From: an uncultured Balneola sp.
GTDB lineage: Bacteria > Bacteroidota > Rhodothermia > Balneolales > Balneolaceae
Assembly: GCA_913058495.1 (NCBI GenBank)
Contig: CAJXQC010000006.1
Span: forward strand, 1-64,000
Direction of reading: 5' to 3'
DNA length: 64,000 nt
Shown here: piece after piece, positions 7,671-15,566 of the stretch
How positions within the stretch are numbered: position 1 is the stretch's first letter
How the letters are laid out: the number at the start of each line of letters is the position of its first letter
Translations under genes and position numbers: made by a program
Notes under the pieces: model-generated
What the model saw: the letters and a program-made list of their open reading frames with translations, nothing else
Databases searched by the model: none
Told to the model about the DNA's origin: nothing

Positions 7671-7709
7671 GTCATCCTGAGGATGCTTCCGAAGGATCTA
7701 CACAACTAG
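7671..7709. repeat. REP-like element
   Basis: Starts GTCATCCTGAGGATGCTTCC and ends GGATCTACACAACTAG. It shares GTCATCCTGA and GATCTACACAA-CTAG with the intergenic segment at 48413-48539. ATCCT and AGGAT arms give a short hairpin. The shared words at two distant loci suggest a dispersed family. Confidence 0.5.
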
Positions 7710-7901
7710 TTACAAACACTAAGTGTTTTTAACTCAGAAACATTCAAGGTCTCGCTTGGACAAACTACATAACCGCACCAGCGAGACGCTGGCGCTAGGT
7801 TGGGGCAGAGGCATAAGGCATGGTTTTGCTTTTGCGTTCAAAACGGGAGCATTTTGCTACCAGTACGTCGTAAATTTTAAGTCGTTGTTCATGCACGAGC
7901 G
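7710..7901. other. Intergenic, possible repeat remnant, no gene seen
   Basis: A 72-codon frame runs through here, but its translation looks like low-information repeat DNA and it runs into the convergent gene. The stretch CAGCGAGACGCTGGCGC around 7780 has a short inverted repeat. Nothing else is recognised. Confidence 0.4.
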
Positions 7902-8474
7902 TTACTTTTTCTTTTCACAAGAGATCTTCCAGGTTGGATAAGAAAACGTTTCACCAAGATTTACCCATTCACCGATCCATTTAAAGCTTTCATCGGTAAT
8001 TTCATAGAACGTCAAGCGATAATAACCATCGGTTCCGTTTGGGGCTGCTTGACGTCTGTAAAGAACGATCTTGCTTTCATCTGTCTTTGTGCCTTCCCAT
8101 GTACTTAACGTCGGTGAGGCCGGCACTGAGGAGTAATAGTGTACATACCACTTACTACTGTCTGCATTAAACTGGCGAATACTGCCTGAATGTAAACCAT
8201 CCGCTTTAAGCGTTTCATCCTGAACAGCCATCCCATTCATTATGTATTTCCATTTCCAAAGCATTTGAACTTCATCATTCCAAGAACCATCAGGAGCTCT
8301 GCTTTCAGAAATACATTCACTCACTCCAATTAAAGGAGCATAGTCTCCGGTTTGTGGAAATGCATCAGGATTTAATTGTCCGTATGGGTGCTCTTTACTT
8401 GGCTCGTATTCATATTGAGCTGAAACTGATACAACAAAAAAAGAAAGGAAGATCAACAGAAATATATTTTTCAT
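7902..8474 (-). CDS. Secreted protein of unknown function
   Basis: A 190-residue protein with a clear Sec signal peptide (hydrophobic residues 4-18, cleavage after VSVSA). The mature region has SECISESRAPDGSWNDEVQM, MLWKWKYIMNGMAVQDETLK and SSKWYVHYYSS. It ends with a predicted beta-rich part (YYRLTFYEITDESFKWIGEW) and a single late cysteine. The alternation of short strands with W/Y-rich turns is compatible with a lipocalin-like or DUF1579-like fold, but I cannot assign it firmly. It is transcribed alone on the minus strand, convergent with the region after icmF and divergent from the glycosyltransferase at 8545 (70 bases apart). Confidence 0.8.
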   Translation of the reverse strand: MKNIFLLIFLSFFVVSVSAQYEYEPSKEHPYGQLNPDAFPQTGDYAPLIGVSECISESRAPDGSWNDEVQMLWKWKYIMNGMAVQDETLKADGLHSGSIRQFNADSSKWYVHYYSSVPASPTLSTWEGTKTDESKIVLYRRQAAPNGTDGYYRLTFYEITDESFKWIGEWVNLGETFSYPTWKISCEKKK

Positions 8475-8544
8475 ACAGGCTGATTGAATTTGTTTGTACT
8501 TTAATAAGCAGAATTATTTTATAAGTTTTTTATCAGAAGTGTAA

Positions 8545-9789
8545 ATGTTCGCAAATCAGAGATTACTTATTATCGGGACAGTATGGCCGGAGCCTGAATC
8601 TTCAGCAGCCGGCTCCCGAATGATGCAATTGATAGAGTTCTTTCAGGTGAACGAGCTTGAAGTTACATTCGCTTGTTCTGCATCTAATCTGGAATTTTCT
8701 GAAGATCTTAAAACACTTGAGATCAAAACCGAAAGCATTAAGATAAATGATTCCGGTTTTGATCGCTTATTACAGGATCTAAAACCTGATATTGTACTTT
8801 TTGATCGGTTTATGACCGAAGAACAATTTGGTTGGCGGGTAACAGAGCATTGTCCCGATGCACTAAAGATACTTGATACCGAAGATTTGCATTGTTTGAG
8901 GTACGCCCGGCACAAAGCTTTGAAAAACGGCAATGAATTTAAGCTTGAGGATCTATATTCGGATGAAGCTCGCAGAGAAATTGCAGCTATTTATCGTTGT
9001 GATATCTCGTTGATCATTTCAAAATTTGAACACGAACTACTCACAGATTTTTTCAGCATTGACGAAGGAATTTTGCATTACGTTCCGTTTATGTTTGAAG
9101 AACTAGACTCGGATCATCTTTCTGGTATTCCGAAATTTGAAGAAAGGCAGCATTTTATATCGATCGGTAATTTTTTGCATGAACCGAATTGGGACGCCGT
9201 GCGATTTCTGAAAGAAGATATCTGGAAACTCATCAGAAAGGAATTACCTGATGCAGAACTGCATGTCTACGGAGCGTATACTTCTTCGAAAGTAGAGCAG
9301 CTTAATAATGAGAGTGAAGGATTCCTGATAAAGGGGAGAGCAATCAGTGCAGAAGAAGTGTTCAAAAAATCCCGGATTTTATTAGCACCTTTACGCTTTG
9401 GAGCCGGTTTAAAAGGTAAGTTTACAGATGCTATGAAATTTGGAACTCCATCAGTTACTACAAAAATCGGAGCTGAAGGAATGAAAATAAACGTAGGTTG
9501 GTGTGGAGAGCTGGGTGAAACTCCGGATGATATAGCCCAAAAAGCTGTGCAGCTATATTCGGATAAGTCAGTATGGATTGAAGCGCAAAAAACAGGGCTT
9601 CAGATATTCAATCAACTGTTTAATAAAGCTGAGCACGGACAAAATCTTAAAGCAAAGATCGAATCAGTTAACAAAAACCTTCAGAATCATCGAAAGAGAA
9701 ATTTTATCGGATCGATGTTGCTTCAGAATACCCTTCAAAGTTATAAGTACATGAGCAAGTGGATAGAAGAAAAGAATAAAAACTTATAA
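8545..9789 (+). CDS. Glycosyltransferase, GT4-like (GT-B fold)
   Basis: A 414-residue cytoplasmic protein with a two-domain GT-B arrangement. The N-terminal acceptor domain starts LLIIGTVWPEPESSAAGSRM. The C-terminal donor domain opens with FISIGNFLHEPNWDAVRFL (about residue 213) and contains ELHVYGAY and ILLAPLRFGAGLKGKFTDAM, followed by KFGTPSVTT. The GAGLKGK-x-x-x-A-M stretch is the sugar-nucleotide binding region of family 1/4 transferases. The substrate is unknown. There are no polysaccharide partners beside it; the next gene encodes a repeat-containing membrane protein 42 bases downstream and may share its transcript. It is not closely similar to the PelF-like transferases farther down the window. 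Confidence 0.88.
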   Translation: MFANQRLLIIGTVWPEPESSAAGSRMMQLIEFFQVNELEVTFACSASNLEFSEDLKTLEIKTESIKINDSGFDRLLQDLKPDIVLFDRFMTEEQFGWRVTEHCPDALKILDTEDLHCLRYARHKALKNGNEFKLEDLYSDEARREIAAIYRCDISLIISKFEHELLTDFFSIDEGILHYVPFMFEELDSDHLSGIPKFEERQHFISIGNFLHEPNWDAVRFLKEDIWKLIRKELPDAELHVYGAYTSSKVEQLNNESEGFLIKGRAISAEEVFKKSRILLAPLRFGAGLKGKFTDAMKFGTPSVTTKIGAEGMKINVGWCGELGETPDDIAQKAVQLYSDKSVWIEAQKTGLQIFNQLFNKAEHGQNLKAKIESVNKNLQNHRKRNFIGSMLLQNTLQSYKYMSKWIEEKNKNL

Positions 9790-9831
9790 ATTGATTTATT
9801 ACTTTCCTGAAACAGCTTTTGATTAAGAGAC

Positions 9832-10596
9832 ATGAGCAGACAAAGAAATAAAAACAGACTTACCAACGATCTTGATTCAGGGGAAGAAGAAAAAGATTTT
9901 TCTGATTTTTATAGTGATGAAGTTCCCAAAGAAAAGAGAAAACCTTCCGATCCGGAAGATATCCTTTCCAGAAGAAACACATGGGTTATCGGAATCTTCA
10001 TTGTAGTTACGGTTTTATGGCGTTTTGATTGGAGTCCAATGAAAGCGGCTTACGGTATTGGAACTTCTATAACCAATTTATTTGATAGCGAGGAGACTCA
10101 GTCTGTTGGTCAAACTTCCAATTCAGATGCCATGAATTTAACCCAGCTTGACTATCTGGATCGTGTACGGCAATTGGATTTTGGAAGCACACCGTCGACG
10201 TCTCAAATTACAACCCTGTACAACAGGGGGGTTTCCATCGACTATCTTGAAGCCCTGGATGATGTTGATTATTTGGATGAGCTAAATTATTCCGGTGTTA
10301 TCGGTATATACACCAGCGGGGTACCGATCAGTTATATTGAGCATTTAGAAAATATAGATTACCTGGAAGAGGTGAATTACTCAGGAATCATTGGTTTATA
10401 TACTTCCGGAGTACCTGAAAGCTATTTGTCTGTTTTAGATGATGTAGACTATCTGGACGAAGTAAATTATTCCGGGATCATAGGTTTATACACATCAGGG
10501 GTATCTGAAGGATTTCTGCAAGGTCTTTATCAAAGAGATCTTTTGGACGATATGAACTATTCTGAAATCATCCGTTTACACCAAAGTGGCGGTTGA
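9832..10596 (+). CDS. Single-pass membrane protein with 30-residue tandem repeats
   Basis: A 254-residue protein. The first 50 residues are charged and cytoplasmic (many K/E/D), followed by one membrane segment at about 51-66 (TWVIGIFIVVTVLW). From residue 134 four back-to-back repeats of exactly 30 residues run to the C-terminus, with consensus V-x-x-x-Y-L-x-x-L-(D/E)-x-(V/I)-D-Y-L-(D/E)-E-(L/V)-N-Y-S-G-(V/I)-I-G-(L/I)-Y-T-S-G. A fifth, diverged copy precedes them (about 103-133). The cores resemble the G-V-x-x-x-Y-(I/L)-x-x-(L/M) repeats found after BlaR1-type sensors, but that is a loose likeness. A repeat array on the periplasmic side suggests a binding scaffold. The function is unknown. 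Confidence 0.8.
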   Translation: MSRQRNKNRLTNDLDSGEEEKDFSDFYSDEVPKEKRKPSDPEDILSRRNTWVIGIFIVVTVLWRFDWSPMKAAYGIGTSITNLFDSEETQSVGQTSNSDAMNLTQLDYLDRVRQLDFGSTPSTSQITTLYNRGVSIDYLEALDDVDYLDELNYSGVIGIYTSGVPISYIEHLENIDYLEEVNYSGIIGLYTSGVPESYLSVLDDVDYLDEVNYSGIIGLYTSGVSEGFLQGLYQRDLLDDMNYSEIIRLHQSGG

Positions 10597-10604
10597 TCTG
10601 CTGC

Positions 10605-11132
10605 TTACTTCGAATTTTCAATCCTTTTCAGAGACGCTCTGATATCTTTCAAGACTTCGAGTACATTTTCAGAATTATCAGAACTTGTTGCAGATGAGGT
10701 ATTTTCAGTTACAACATCTCTTTGGTCGAGCACTTTGTCTCTGAAATCAGATGCGTTAACTATTCCGATCAAAGATAAATCTGCAGATGCGGAAGCTGAA
10801 CTACCGGCAGTTTCAATTTGAAGAATGCTTAAACCGAAAGCTTTCAAAAGGGGACCTTCTTTAAATGTAAGATCCTGAATCTTGTCCAATGGAATGGTTT
10901 TCTCAGTCCTGAAAATATAACCCTTGTTAAATTTGAGTGAACGAGTTGTAAGTTCGCAATGAAGTCTTTCAAAGTATTTATTCACAAAGTAGGATGCGAA
11001 AATCAACCAAAGAGGGATAAAGGGAATTGTAAATATCATAACAACACACATCAACACTCCATACCATAAGAGATACGATTTAATTTTTGGGTTGAAGCTG
11101 GCTTCTAATAAAGTTTTTGCCGGTTCTGTCAT
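10605..11132 (-). CDS. Membrane PH-domain protein (bPH2/YdbS-like)
   Basis: A 175-residue protein with two adjacent membrane segments at about residues 18-50 (LLWYGVLMCVVMIFTIPFIP, then LWLIFASYFV). A bacterial PH domain follows: YFERLHCELTTRSLKFNKGY, TEKTIPLDKIQDLTFKEGPL, LLKAFGLSILQIETAGSS. The E-(L/K)-T-x-R-x-L, P-L-x-K-I-Q-D and F-G-L-x-x-(L/I)-x-I-x-T pattern is the family hallmark. The C-terminal 40 residues are Ser-rich and then a charged helix. The role of such proteins in bacteria is poorly known; they are envelope-associated. It converges with the repeat protein (8-base gap), and its own ATG lies 22 bases past the terminator of msrB. Confidence 0.88.
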   Translation of the reverse strand: MTEPAKTLLEASFNPKIKSYLLWYGVLMCVVMIFTIPFIPLWLIFASYFVNKYFERLHCELTTRSLKFNKGYIFRTEKTIPLDKIQDLTFKEGPLLKAFGLSILQIETAGSSASASADLSLIGIVNASDFRDKVLDQRDVVTENTSSATSSDNSENVLEVLKDIRASLKRIENSK

Positions 11133-11153
11133 GTATTTAAAATTAGATTATAT

Positions 11154-11183
11154 GAAAAAGGCGAGCCTAAAAATAAGCTCGCC
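11154..11183 (-). terminator. Rho-independent terminator after msrB
   Basis: Read on the minus strand, GGCGAGC - ten-base loop - GGCTCGCC-type stem (11160-11166 pairs with 11177-11183) is followed by TTTTT (11155-11159). It lies 30 bases after the msrB stop. Confidence 0.8.
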
Positions 11184-11212
11184 CTGAGTATAATTAAAAA
11201 TGCGATTCAGAA

Positions 11213-11767
11213 CTATTGTTCTTTACTGGCTAGTTCATTTTTTGGGATAAAGTCCATTGCCGCAGAATTCATGCAGTATCTCAACCCTGTAGGTTCGGGT
11301 CCGTCATCAAAAACGTGACCTAAATGTCCACCACAGTTTGAGCAAACTATCTCAGTTCTGGTCATAAAATAGCTTTTATCCACTTCTTCAGCTACCAAAG
11401 AATCTGCCAATGGTTTCCAAAAACTTGGCCATCCGGAACGACTATTATACTTGTGCTCAGAACTATATAGTTTTTGTCCGCATCCGGCACATACATAAAG
11501 GCCTTCTTCTTTGTTATCGTTGTATTCATTAAACCAAGGTGCTTCCGTACCTTTACCTCGAAGGATTTTAAATTCTTTAGCTGTTAAAATCTTTTTCCAC
11601 TCGGCTTCGGATTTTTGATAGGGATATTTTTTATCCGGATCGGGTTGTGTTTGAGTAGTCATAGTATTGTCAGTATGATCGTGCTCTTTGGTAGGTTTGT
11701 CAGAGTGTGTTGCCACTAAAAAAAGACCTATAAGAGCTATTGAAACAAATATTGCTAACGTTTTCAT
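11213..11767 (-). CDS. msrB: Peptide-methionine (R)-S-oxide reductase MsrB, exported
   Basis: A 184-residue protein. The start at 11767 is chosen because it begins with a signal segment (KTLAIFVSIALIGLFLVA); an upstream ATG at 11854 would add 29 poorly hydrophobic residues and overlap the neighbouring gene. MsrB features are complete: zinc pairs C93/C96 (CAGC) and C142/C145 (CSNC), then GGHLGHVFDDGPEPTGLRYC with the catalytic Cys at 165 and NSAAMDFIP. It reduces the R epimer of methionine sulfoxide in proteins, here outside the cytoplasm. The recycling Cys of some MsrBs, near GWPSF, is Ser/Asn-type here, so regeneration may differ. Length matches MsrB plus a leader. Confidence 0.95.
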   Translation of the reverse strand: MKTLAIFVSIALIGLFLVATHSDKPTKEHDHTDNTMTTQTQPDPDKKYPYQKSEAEWKKILTAKEFKILRGKGTEAPWFNEYNDNKEEGLYVCAGCGQKLYSSEHKYNSRSGWPSFWKPLADSLVAEEVDKSYFMTRTEIVCSNCGGHLGHVFDDGPEPTGLRYCMNSAAMDFIPKNELASKEQ

Positions 11768-11844
11768 AATTACTGTCTGTTTTAAGTTCTTTCTAACATA
11801 ACAATAATACGAAATGAATTGTTTCACAGATTTATAACATCTGA

Positions 11845-13326
11845 TCAATCCCAACCATACTCAAAATCATAATCATCCAGAAGGGGTAGATTCTTTTGTT
11901 TGAAGAACCTGACTCCAACAGTAAATCCAACCCACATGCGGTACTTTCTGCCATTCCACTCCGGACTCCACAAACTATACCATGTGTAATCGTTTGCTGA
12001 ATTTACTCTGGTAACTTGAATGTTATAAGTTGGACCTCCGTAAAGTGATAAGCCGGAATTAAATCGGTTACCAATTAAATATTTATACGAAAATATTAGA
12101 TTCGTTTTTTTGCTCCAATCTTCTTCAAAATGGTGCATTACCGTAAATTCCTGGTTCACAAAAAGGTCTTCACTCTCTATTTTTCTGAAAGAGTCATTGA
12201 TGTTCTTTTCCAGACCTACACCTAAACCAAAGCGATATACATTTCTATCAAAAGAAGTGTTATATCCAAGAATTGCCATGTTATACACCCTGTGAGTACC
12301 AGTGGTTATTCCGATATCTGTAAATCCGGCATCAGAGTAGCGTACGTCAAAGTTTTTACGACCATTTCCATATAAACTTAGAAGTCCTACAGAAGCTCCT
12401 TCAAATTCACTTGCAATATTTATAATACCAACCTGAAGACCGGTAGCAGTGGTTGCATAGTTAAGAAACCCTCCGAATTGAGCACCTTCCATTTCCTGAG
12501 TTATGTTTGCTCCCGCAGAGATCATTAATCCTTCCTGATATCTGGAGTAGTTTAATCCTCCCGTAATCATCAACCCACTTGAGTATTCTGATGAAACATT
12601 AAATAAAGTAGAGATCATTAAGCCTTCCATATTATCAGATGCGATATTACCACCACCCGTTATAAACAAACCACTGGCATCTCCTTTGGCTGCATTAAAT
12701 ACTCCTGAAATCATCAAGCCTTCCATGTTATCTAAACCGACGTTTGCTCCACCTGTGATTTGAAGACCACTCATTGTTTGTTGAGAAATATTCAGCAGAC
12801 CTGAAATTTGAGCTCCTTCTACATCGCCTCGAGCAATATTTGCCCCAAATGAACCCTGTAAACCAGAAAGATCACCACTTGCATAATTAAGAGCTCCTGC
12901 GGCTTGTAAACCTTCAATATTGCTTTTACTAATATTTCCAAAACCTGCGATTTGGATACCGGAAAGGTCGCTGCCTGCATAATTGATCAGTCCTGCAAGA
13001 CCAACGCCTTCGGCATAGCCACTTGTAGCATTTACTAAACCAGCAATCTGGAATCCGGAAGCGTACTCTTTGTTATAATTGTAGAGGGTACCGATCTCTA
13101 ATCCATTTAACCCCCCGTGATAACCACCTAAAAGATTTATAGAATACTTTGCAGTATAACGAGGAGTAGCGATCCCATTTGTACCAATAGGGTTAATTAG
13201 GGTAAGTCTCCATTTTCGATATTCGAGATCCCCGTACCGGTTTTCATATCTCTGGGCTAATAATGAGCTTGCAGAAAAACTGAACAGCAGTATGGCTATA
13301 ATTGAAAGAGCAAAGTTGTTTTTCAT
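11845..13326 (-). CDS. Surface protein with LA_2272-type repeats and a C-terminal barrel-like region
   Basis: A 493-residue protein with a signal peptide (residues 7-24, SIIAILLFSFSASSLLAQ). Residues about 70-310 consist of roughly a dozen repeats of about 20 residues with the core G-(L/A/M)-(Q/M)-(I/A)-(S/T/A)-G-x-x-N-x-(A/S), such as GLQIAGFGNISKSNIEG and GLMISGVFNAAKGDASG. This Gly/Asn pattern belongs to the LA_2272 surface repeat family and probably builds a stacked beta structure. The last 170 residues (VYRFGLGVGLEKNINDSF, TNLIFSYKYLIGNRFNSGL, MWVGFTVGVRFF) look like outer-membrane beta strands. The function is unknown. A hairpin GGTTCGA/TCGAACC lies a few bases before the start codon. 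Confidence 0.85.
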   Translation of the reverse strand: MKNNFALSIIAILLFSFSASSLLAQRYENRYGDLEYRKWRLTLINPIGTNGIATPRYTAKYSINLLGGYHGGLNGLEIGTLYNYNKEYASGFQIAGLVNATSGYAEGVGLAGLINYAGSDLSGIQIAGFGNISKSNIEGLQAAGALNYASGDLSGLQGSFGANIARGDVEGAQISGLLNISQQTMSGLQITGGANVGLDNMEGLMISGVFNAAKGDASGLFITGGGNIASDNMEGLMISTLFNVSSEYSSGLMITGGLNYSRYQEGLMISAGANITQEMEGAQFGGFLNYATTATGLQVGIINIASEFEGASVGLLSLYGNGRKNFDVRYSDAGFTDIGITTGTHRVYNMAILGYNTSFDRNVYRFGLGVGLEKNINDSFRKIESEDLFVNQEFTVMHHFEEDWSKKTNLIFSYKYLIGNRFNSGLSLYGGPTYNIQVTRVNSANDYTWYSLWSPEWNGRKYRMWVGFTVGVRFFKQKNLPLLDDYDFEYGWD

Positions 13327-13331
13327 AATCA

Positions 13332-13353
13332 GGTTCGATTTTAAGTTCGAACC
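13332..13353 (-). promoter_or_regulatory. Leader hairpin before the surface-repeat gene
   Basis: GGTTCGA (13332-13338) and TCGAACC (13347-13353) form a perfect 7-base stem whose base is only 5 bases upstream of the start codon at 13326. It could mask the ribosome-binding region or be a weak terminator of the upstream cyclophilin transcript. No T-run follows. Confidence 0.3.
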
Positions 13354-13415
13354 CGATTACGATATACATTCAAAAATGTTACTTGTTGGAAGAAAAAAGA
13401 TATAGTTGAGGTAAA

Positions 13416-13922
13416 CTAAACAGGAAAATTTTCATCTAACACTTCATTCCACATAGAAACTTCATCTACACTTGAAAGTAATGTCTCAGTATCACCTTCA
13501 ATTGATATTTCTTCAATTCTATCGCCTTGTGAAATATCATTAACAACAGCTTGATCGGATTCAGACACTACTTTTCCGAATACGGAGTGTTTGCCATCGA
13601 GCCATGCTGTTTCAATATGTGTAATAAAAAACTGGCTTCCGTTTGTTCCGGGGCCTGCATTAGCCATCGACAGAACTCCCGGAGTATCGTGTCTTAGTTC
13701 AGGATCAAATTCATCTTCAAATGAATAGCCCGGTCCACCTCTGCCATCTCCATTAGGGCAACCACCCTGAACCATAAAATTATCTATAACCCTGTGAAAG
13801 GATAAGTTATTGTAATACCCACGTTGTGCCAGGTTTACGAAGTTAGCTACCGTTTTAGGAGTTTTTTCAGGAAAGAGATTGAGATTAATATCTCCTTTGT
13901 TGGTTTTTATAGTTGCTACCAT
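13416..13922 (-). CDS. Peptidyl-prolyl cis-trans isomerase, cyclophilin type
   Basis: A 168-residue cytoplasmic cyclophilin without a signal peptide. The fold signatures are in order: [20 protein letters not shown], then [19 protein letters not shown] with the catalytic Arg in [31 protein letters not shown] and HSVFGKV. It catalyses proline isomerisation during protein folding. Length fits short bacterial PpiB-type enzymes. It is the last gene of a probable three-gene run with the PagL-like protein (6 bases upstream) and a small membrane protein. Confidence 0.95.
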   Translation of the reverse strand: MVATIKTNKGDINLNLFPEKTPKTVANFVNLAQRGYYNNLSFHRVIDNFMVQGGCPNGDGRGGPGYSFEDEFDPELRHDTPGVLSMANAGPGTNGSQFFITHIETAWLDGKHSVFGKVVSESDQAVVNDISQGDRIEEISIEGDTETLLSSVDEVSMWNEVLDENFPV

Positions 13923-13928
13923 AGGTCT

Positions 13929-14534
13929 TTATTTAATTATGAGGCTTAGAAATAGAAAGTTTGAATCAACTCCCGGATTTTCACTTCCGGTTTGAGCGTT
14001 TGAAATATGATGGAATTTATATCCTGTTGCAAGGCTTACAGATTTAGAAAAATGAGTCTGTATGGTAAATGAAGGATCAAAGGTATAATTTAGTTTTCTT
14101 CCTTTATCAGTAGGAAAGGTCGCATCCATCAAAATAAATGATCCTGAAATACCAATTTGATACGAGAATAAAGAGCTGATCTTTTTTTGGAACAGAAAAC
14201 CTACGGGCGAAAATCCGAATCCGGTTCCTTTAACAAATTCATTATTCTGATCTCTTTTAGGATAATCAAAATGGATAATGGGAATTATGTCTGCTGTGTA
14301 ATAAAGCAGGGCGTTATCAGGATAAGCTCGAATAGCTTTACGAAATCCTATTCCTACAATTGATGAAGTAGCATTTTTTGTTTTACCAAGCAGATAAACA
14401 GAGGAGAAAGAATAGCCTGACCACAGCCGAAATTGCGCAGGTTGATTTTTTAGCTTTTCCTGAGCAACTGATAAGCCATTAATAGAAAACACGATAAAAA
14501 CTAATACCAGTAAGGACTTAATTGTTCGGCTCAA
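13929..14534 (-). CDS. Acyloxyacyl hydrolase, PagL-like lipid A deacylase
   Basis: About 201 residues when started at the TTG at 14534-14532. That TTG overlaps the stop of the upstream gene (TTGA), and it gives a well-shaped signal peptide (RTIKSLLVLVFIVFSINGLS, then VAQ). The longer frames from ATG at 14606 or 14588 would put 18-24 polar residues before the leader and overlap the neighbour by up to 76 bases, so they are less likely. The mature region is an eight-strand-type barrel with the PagL signature near the C-terminus, YKFHHISNAQTGSENPGVDS. It contains the H-x-S-N core of the His-Ser-acid triad, with an Asp rather than Glu in the equivalent acidic place. PagL removes the 3-O acyl chain from lipid A in the outer membrane. 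Confidence 0.75.
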   Translation of the reverse strand: MSRTIKSLLVLVFIVFSINGLSVAQEKLKNQPAQFRLWSGYSFSSVYLLGKTKNATSSIVGIGFRKAIRAYPDNALLYYTADIIPIIHFDYPKRDQNNEFVKGTGFGFSPVGFLFQKKISSLFSYQIGISGSFILMDATFPTDKGRKLNYTFDPSFTIQTHFSKSVSLATGYKFHHISNAQTGSENPGVDSNFLFLSLIIK

Positions 14535-14851
14535 GACTTCTTTTGTTTTGTGAGAAGAAAAATTGAAAGCATCCAGATTAAAGCCCATGCGCCTGCTAAA
14601 TACCACTTTTGGATATAAAGTAAAGCTCCTAATGAGATAGCATAAATTAAATGATACACCCAGTTTGGTGTACTCGTTTTTGAAGCTCTTTTTTGAAGTG
14701 AAGACATAAAAACGGCAAGTACTTTACTTGCCAGTAACAGTCCGGTATAAATCCATATTATTATGAAAGAAGCATCATAAGGCAGAAATATTGTAGAAAC
14801 AATCACTCCCAGAAATACAAAATCTAAGATCGAATCTTTAAGCCAACTCAT
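14531..14851 (-). CDS. Small four-helix membrane protein, unknown function
   Basis: A 106-residue hydrophobic protein with about four membrane segments: ILDFVFLGVIVSTIFLPY, FIIIWIYTGLLLASKVLAVF, WVYHLIYAISLGALLYIQ and YLAGAWALIWMLSIFLLT. A basic loop (SSLQKRASKTSTPNW) separates the two halves. I do not recognise a family. Its stop codon overlaps the probable TTG start of the PagL-like gene, which points to co-translation and perhaps a linked envelope role. Confidence 0.75.
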   Translation of the reverse strand: MSWLKDSILDFVFLGVIVSTIFLPYDASFIIIWIYTGLLLASKVLAVFMSSLQKRASKTSTPNWVYHLIYAISLGALLYIQKWYLAGAWALIWMLSIFLLTKQKKS

Positions 14852-14905
14852 ACAGTTTTTTTTGATAAGGTAGCTGTTAATTGAAAAAAGTGACAGTAGT
14901 ACTTT

Positions 14906-15496
14906 CTATTTTTTTGAAAGAGATGTTATCCAGAGTATGTCATGACGATTGGCGGACTTACTTTTCTGAGAAGGAGAAGAAGCTGAATTCCAATTCAATC
15001 CTTCTTTAGTTGTAACGTCAACGATGTAACCGGAGACTTCGATAATGTGTCCTTCTCTCAAGCTAAAAAGACTGCTTTTGATTTCATCTGTTGAAGGAAC
15101 AATATGCCAAAGTAAGGTGCTATTGTTTATTATATCATGCTTAAGAGGAAGGCGTATTTTATTATAAGTGAACGATCGATTCTTTAAATTAAAATTAATG
15201 TAATCCAGATTTTTTTGATCAGAAACTTGTCCCCACCCAATTAAAATATCGTAAGTTGAGAATTCAGACATGTTATCAAAAAAATACCTTGATTTTTCGA
15301 GCACCCGAACTGTGGCATTAATTTTTTTATATGGAGAAAAGGTATTTCCATCAAACGTGATATCCTTGTCGTCAATTATTTTGGTGGCTTTTGGTGCTTC
15401 ATCAGCTGTTATGCCGGGGCCTCTTTTAATTGGAATCTCTGACCAAGCCATTATTGATAATCCAATTACTACACAGAGTAATAAATACTTAACCAT
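14906..15496 (-). CDS. Exported or membrane-anchored protein, unknown function
   Basis: A 196-residue protein with one N-terminal hydrophobic segment (KYLLLCVVIGLSIMAW), followed by a soluble domain containing YDILIGWGQVSDQKNLDYIN, STLLWHIVPSTDEI, SLREGHIIEVSGYIVDVTTK and a late NRHDILWITSL. The order IGWG..SD, HI(V/I)P, LR-x-G-x-x-(I/V)-x-(V/L)-x-G-Y-(I/L)-V resembles a family of uncharacterised proteins in many Gram-negatives; I know no function. The start is well supported: on the minus strand GGAG lies 5 bases before the ATG. It is 54 bases upstream of the small membrane protein. Confidence 0.78.
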   Translation of the reverse strand: MVKYLLLCVVIGLSIMAWSEIPIKRGPGITADEAPKATKIIDDKDITFDGNTFSPYKKINATVRVLEKSRYFFDNMSEFSTYDILIGWGQVSDQKNLDYINFNLKNRSFTYNKIRLPLKHDIINNSTLLWHIVPSTDEIKSSLFSLREGHIIEVSGYIVDVTTKEGLNWNSASSPSQKSKSANRHDILWITSLSKK

Positions 15497-15566
15497 CTTG
15501 TCTCCTTGATTTGTCCTTTTTCCTAAAAGAGGATTAAGAGGTACTGTGCGTTACAAAAAAGAGGGG

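Noticed and set aside
7723-7941. A 72-codon plus-strand frame between icmF and the secreted protein
   Set aside because: Its translation is low-information, it begins in repeat-derived DNA and it runs into the convergent gene, which has a clear signal peptide.
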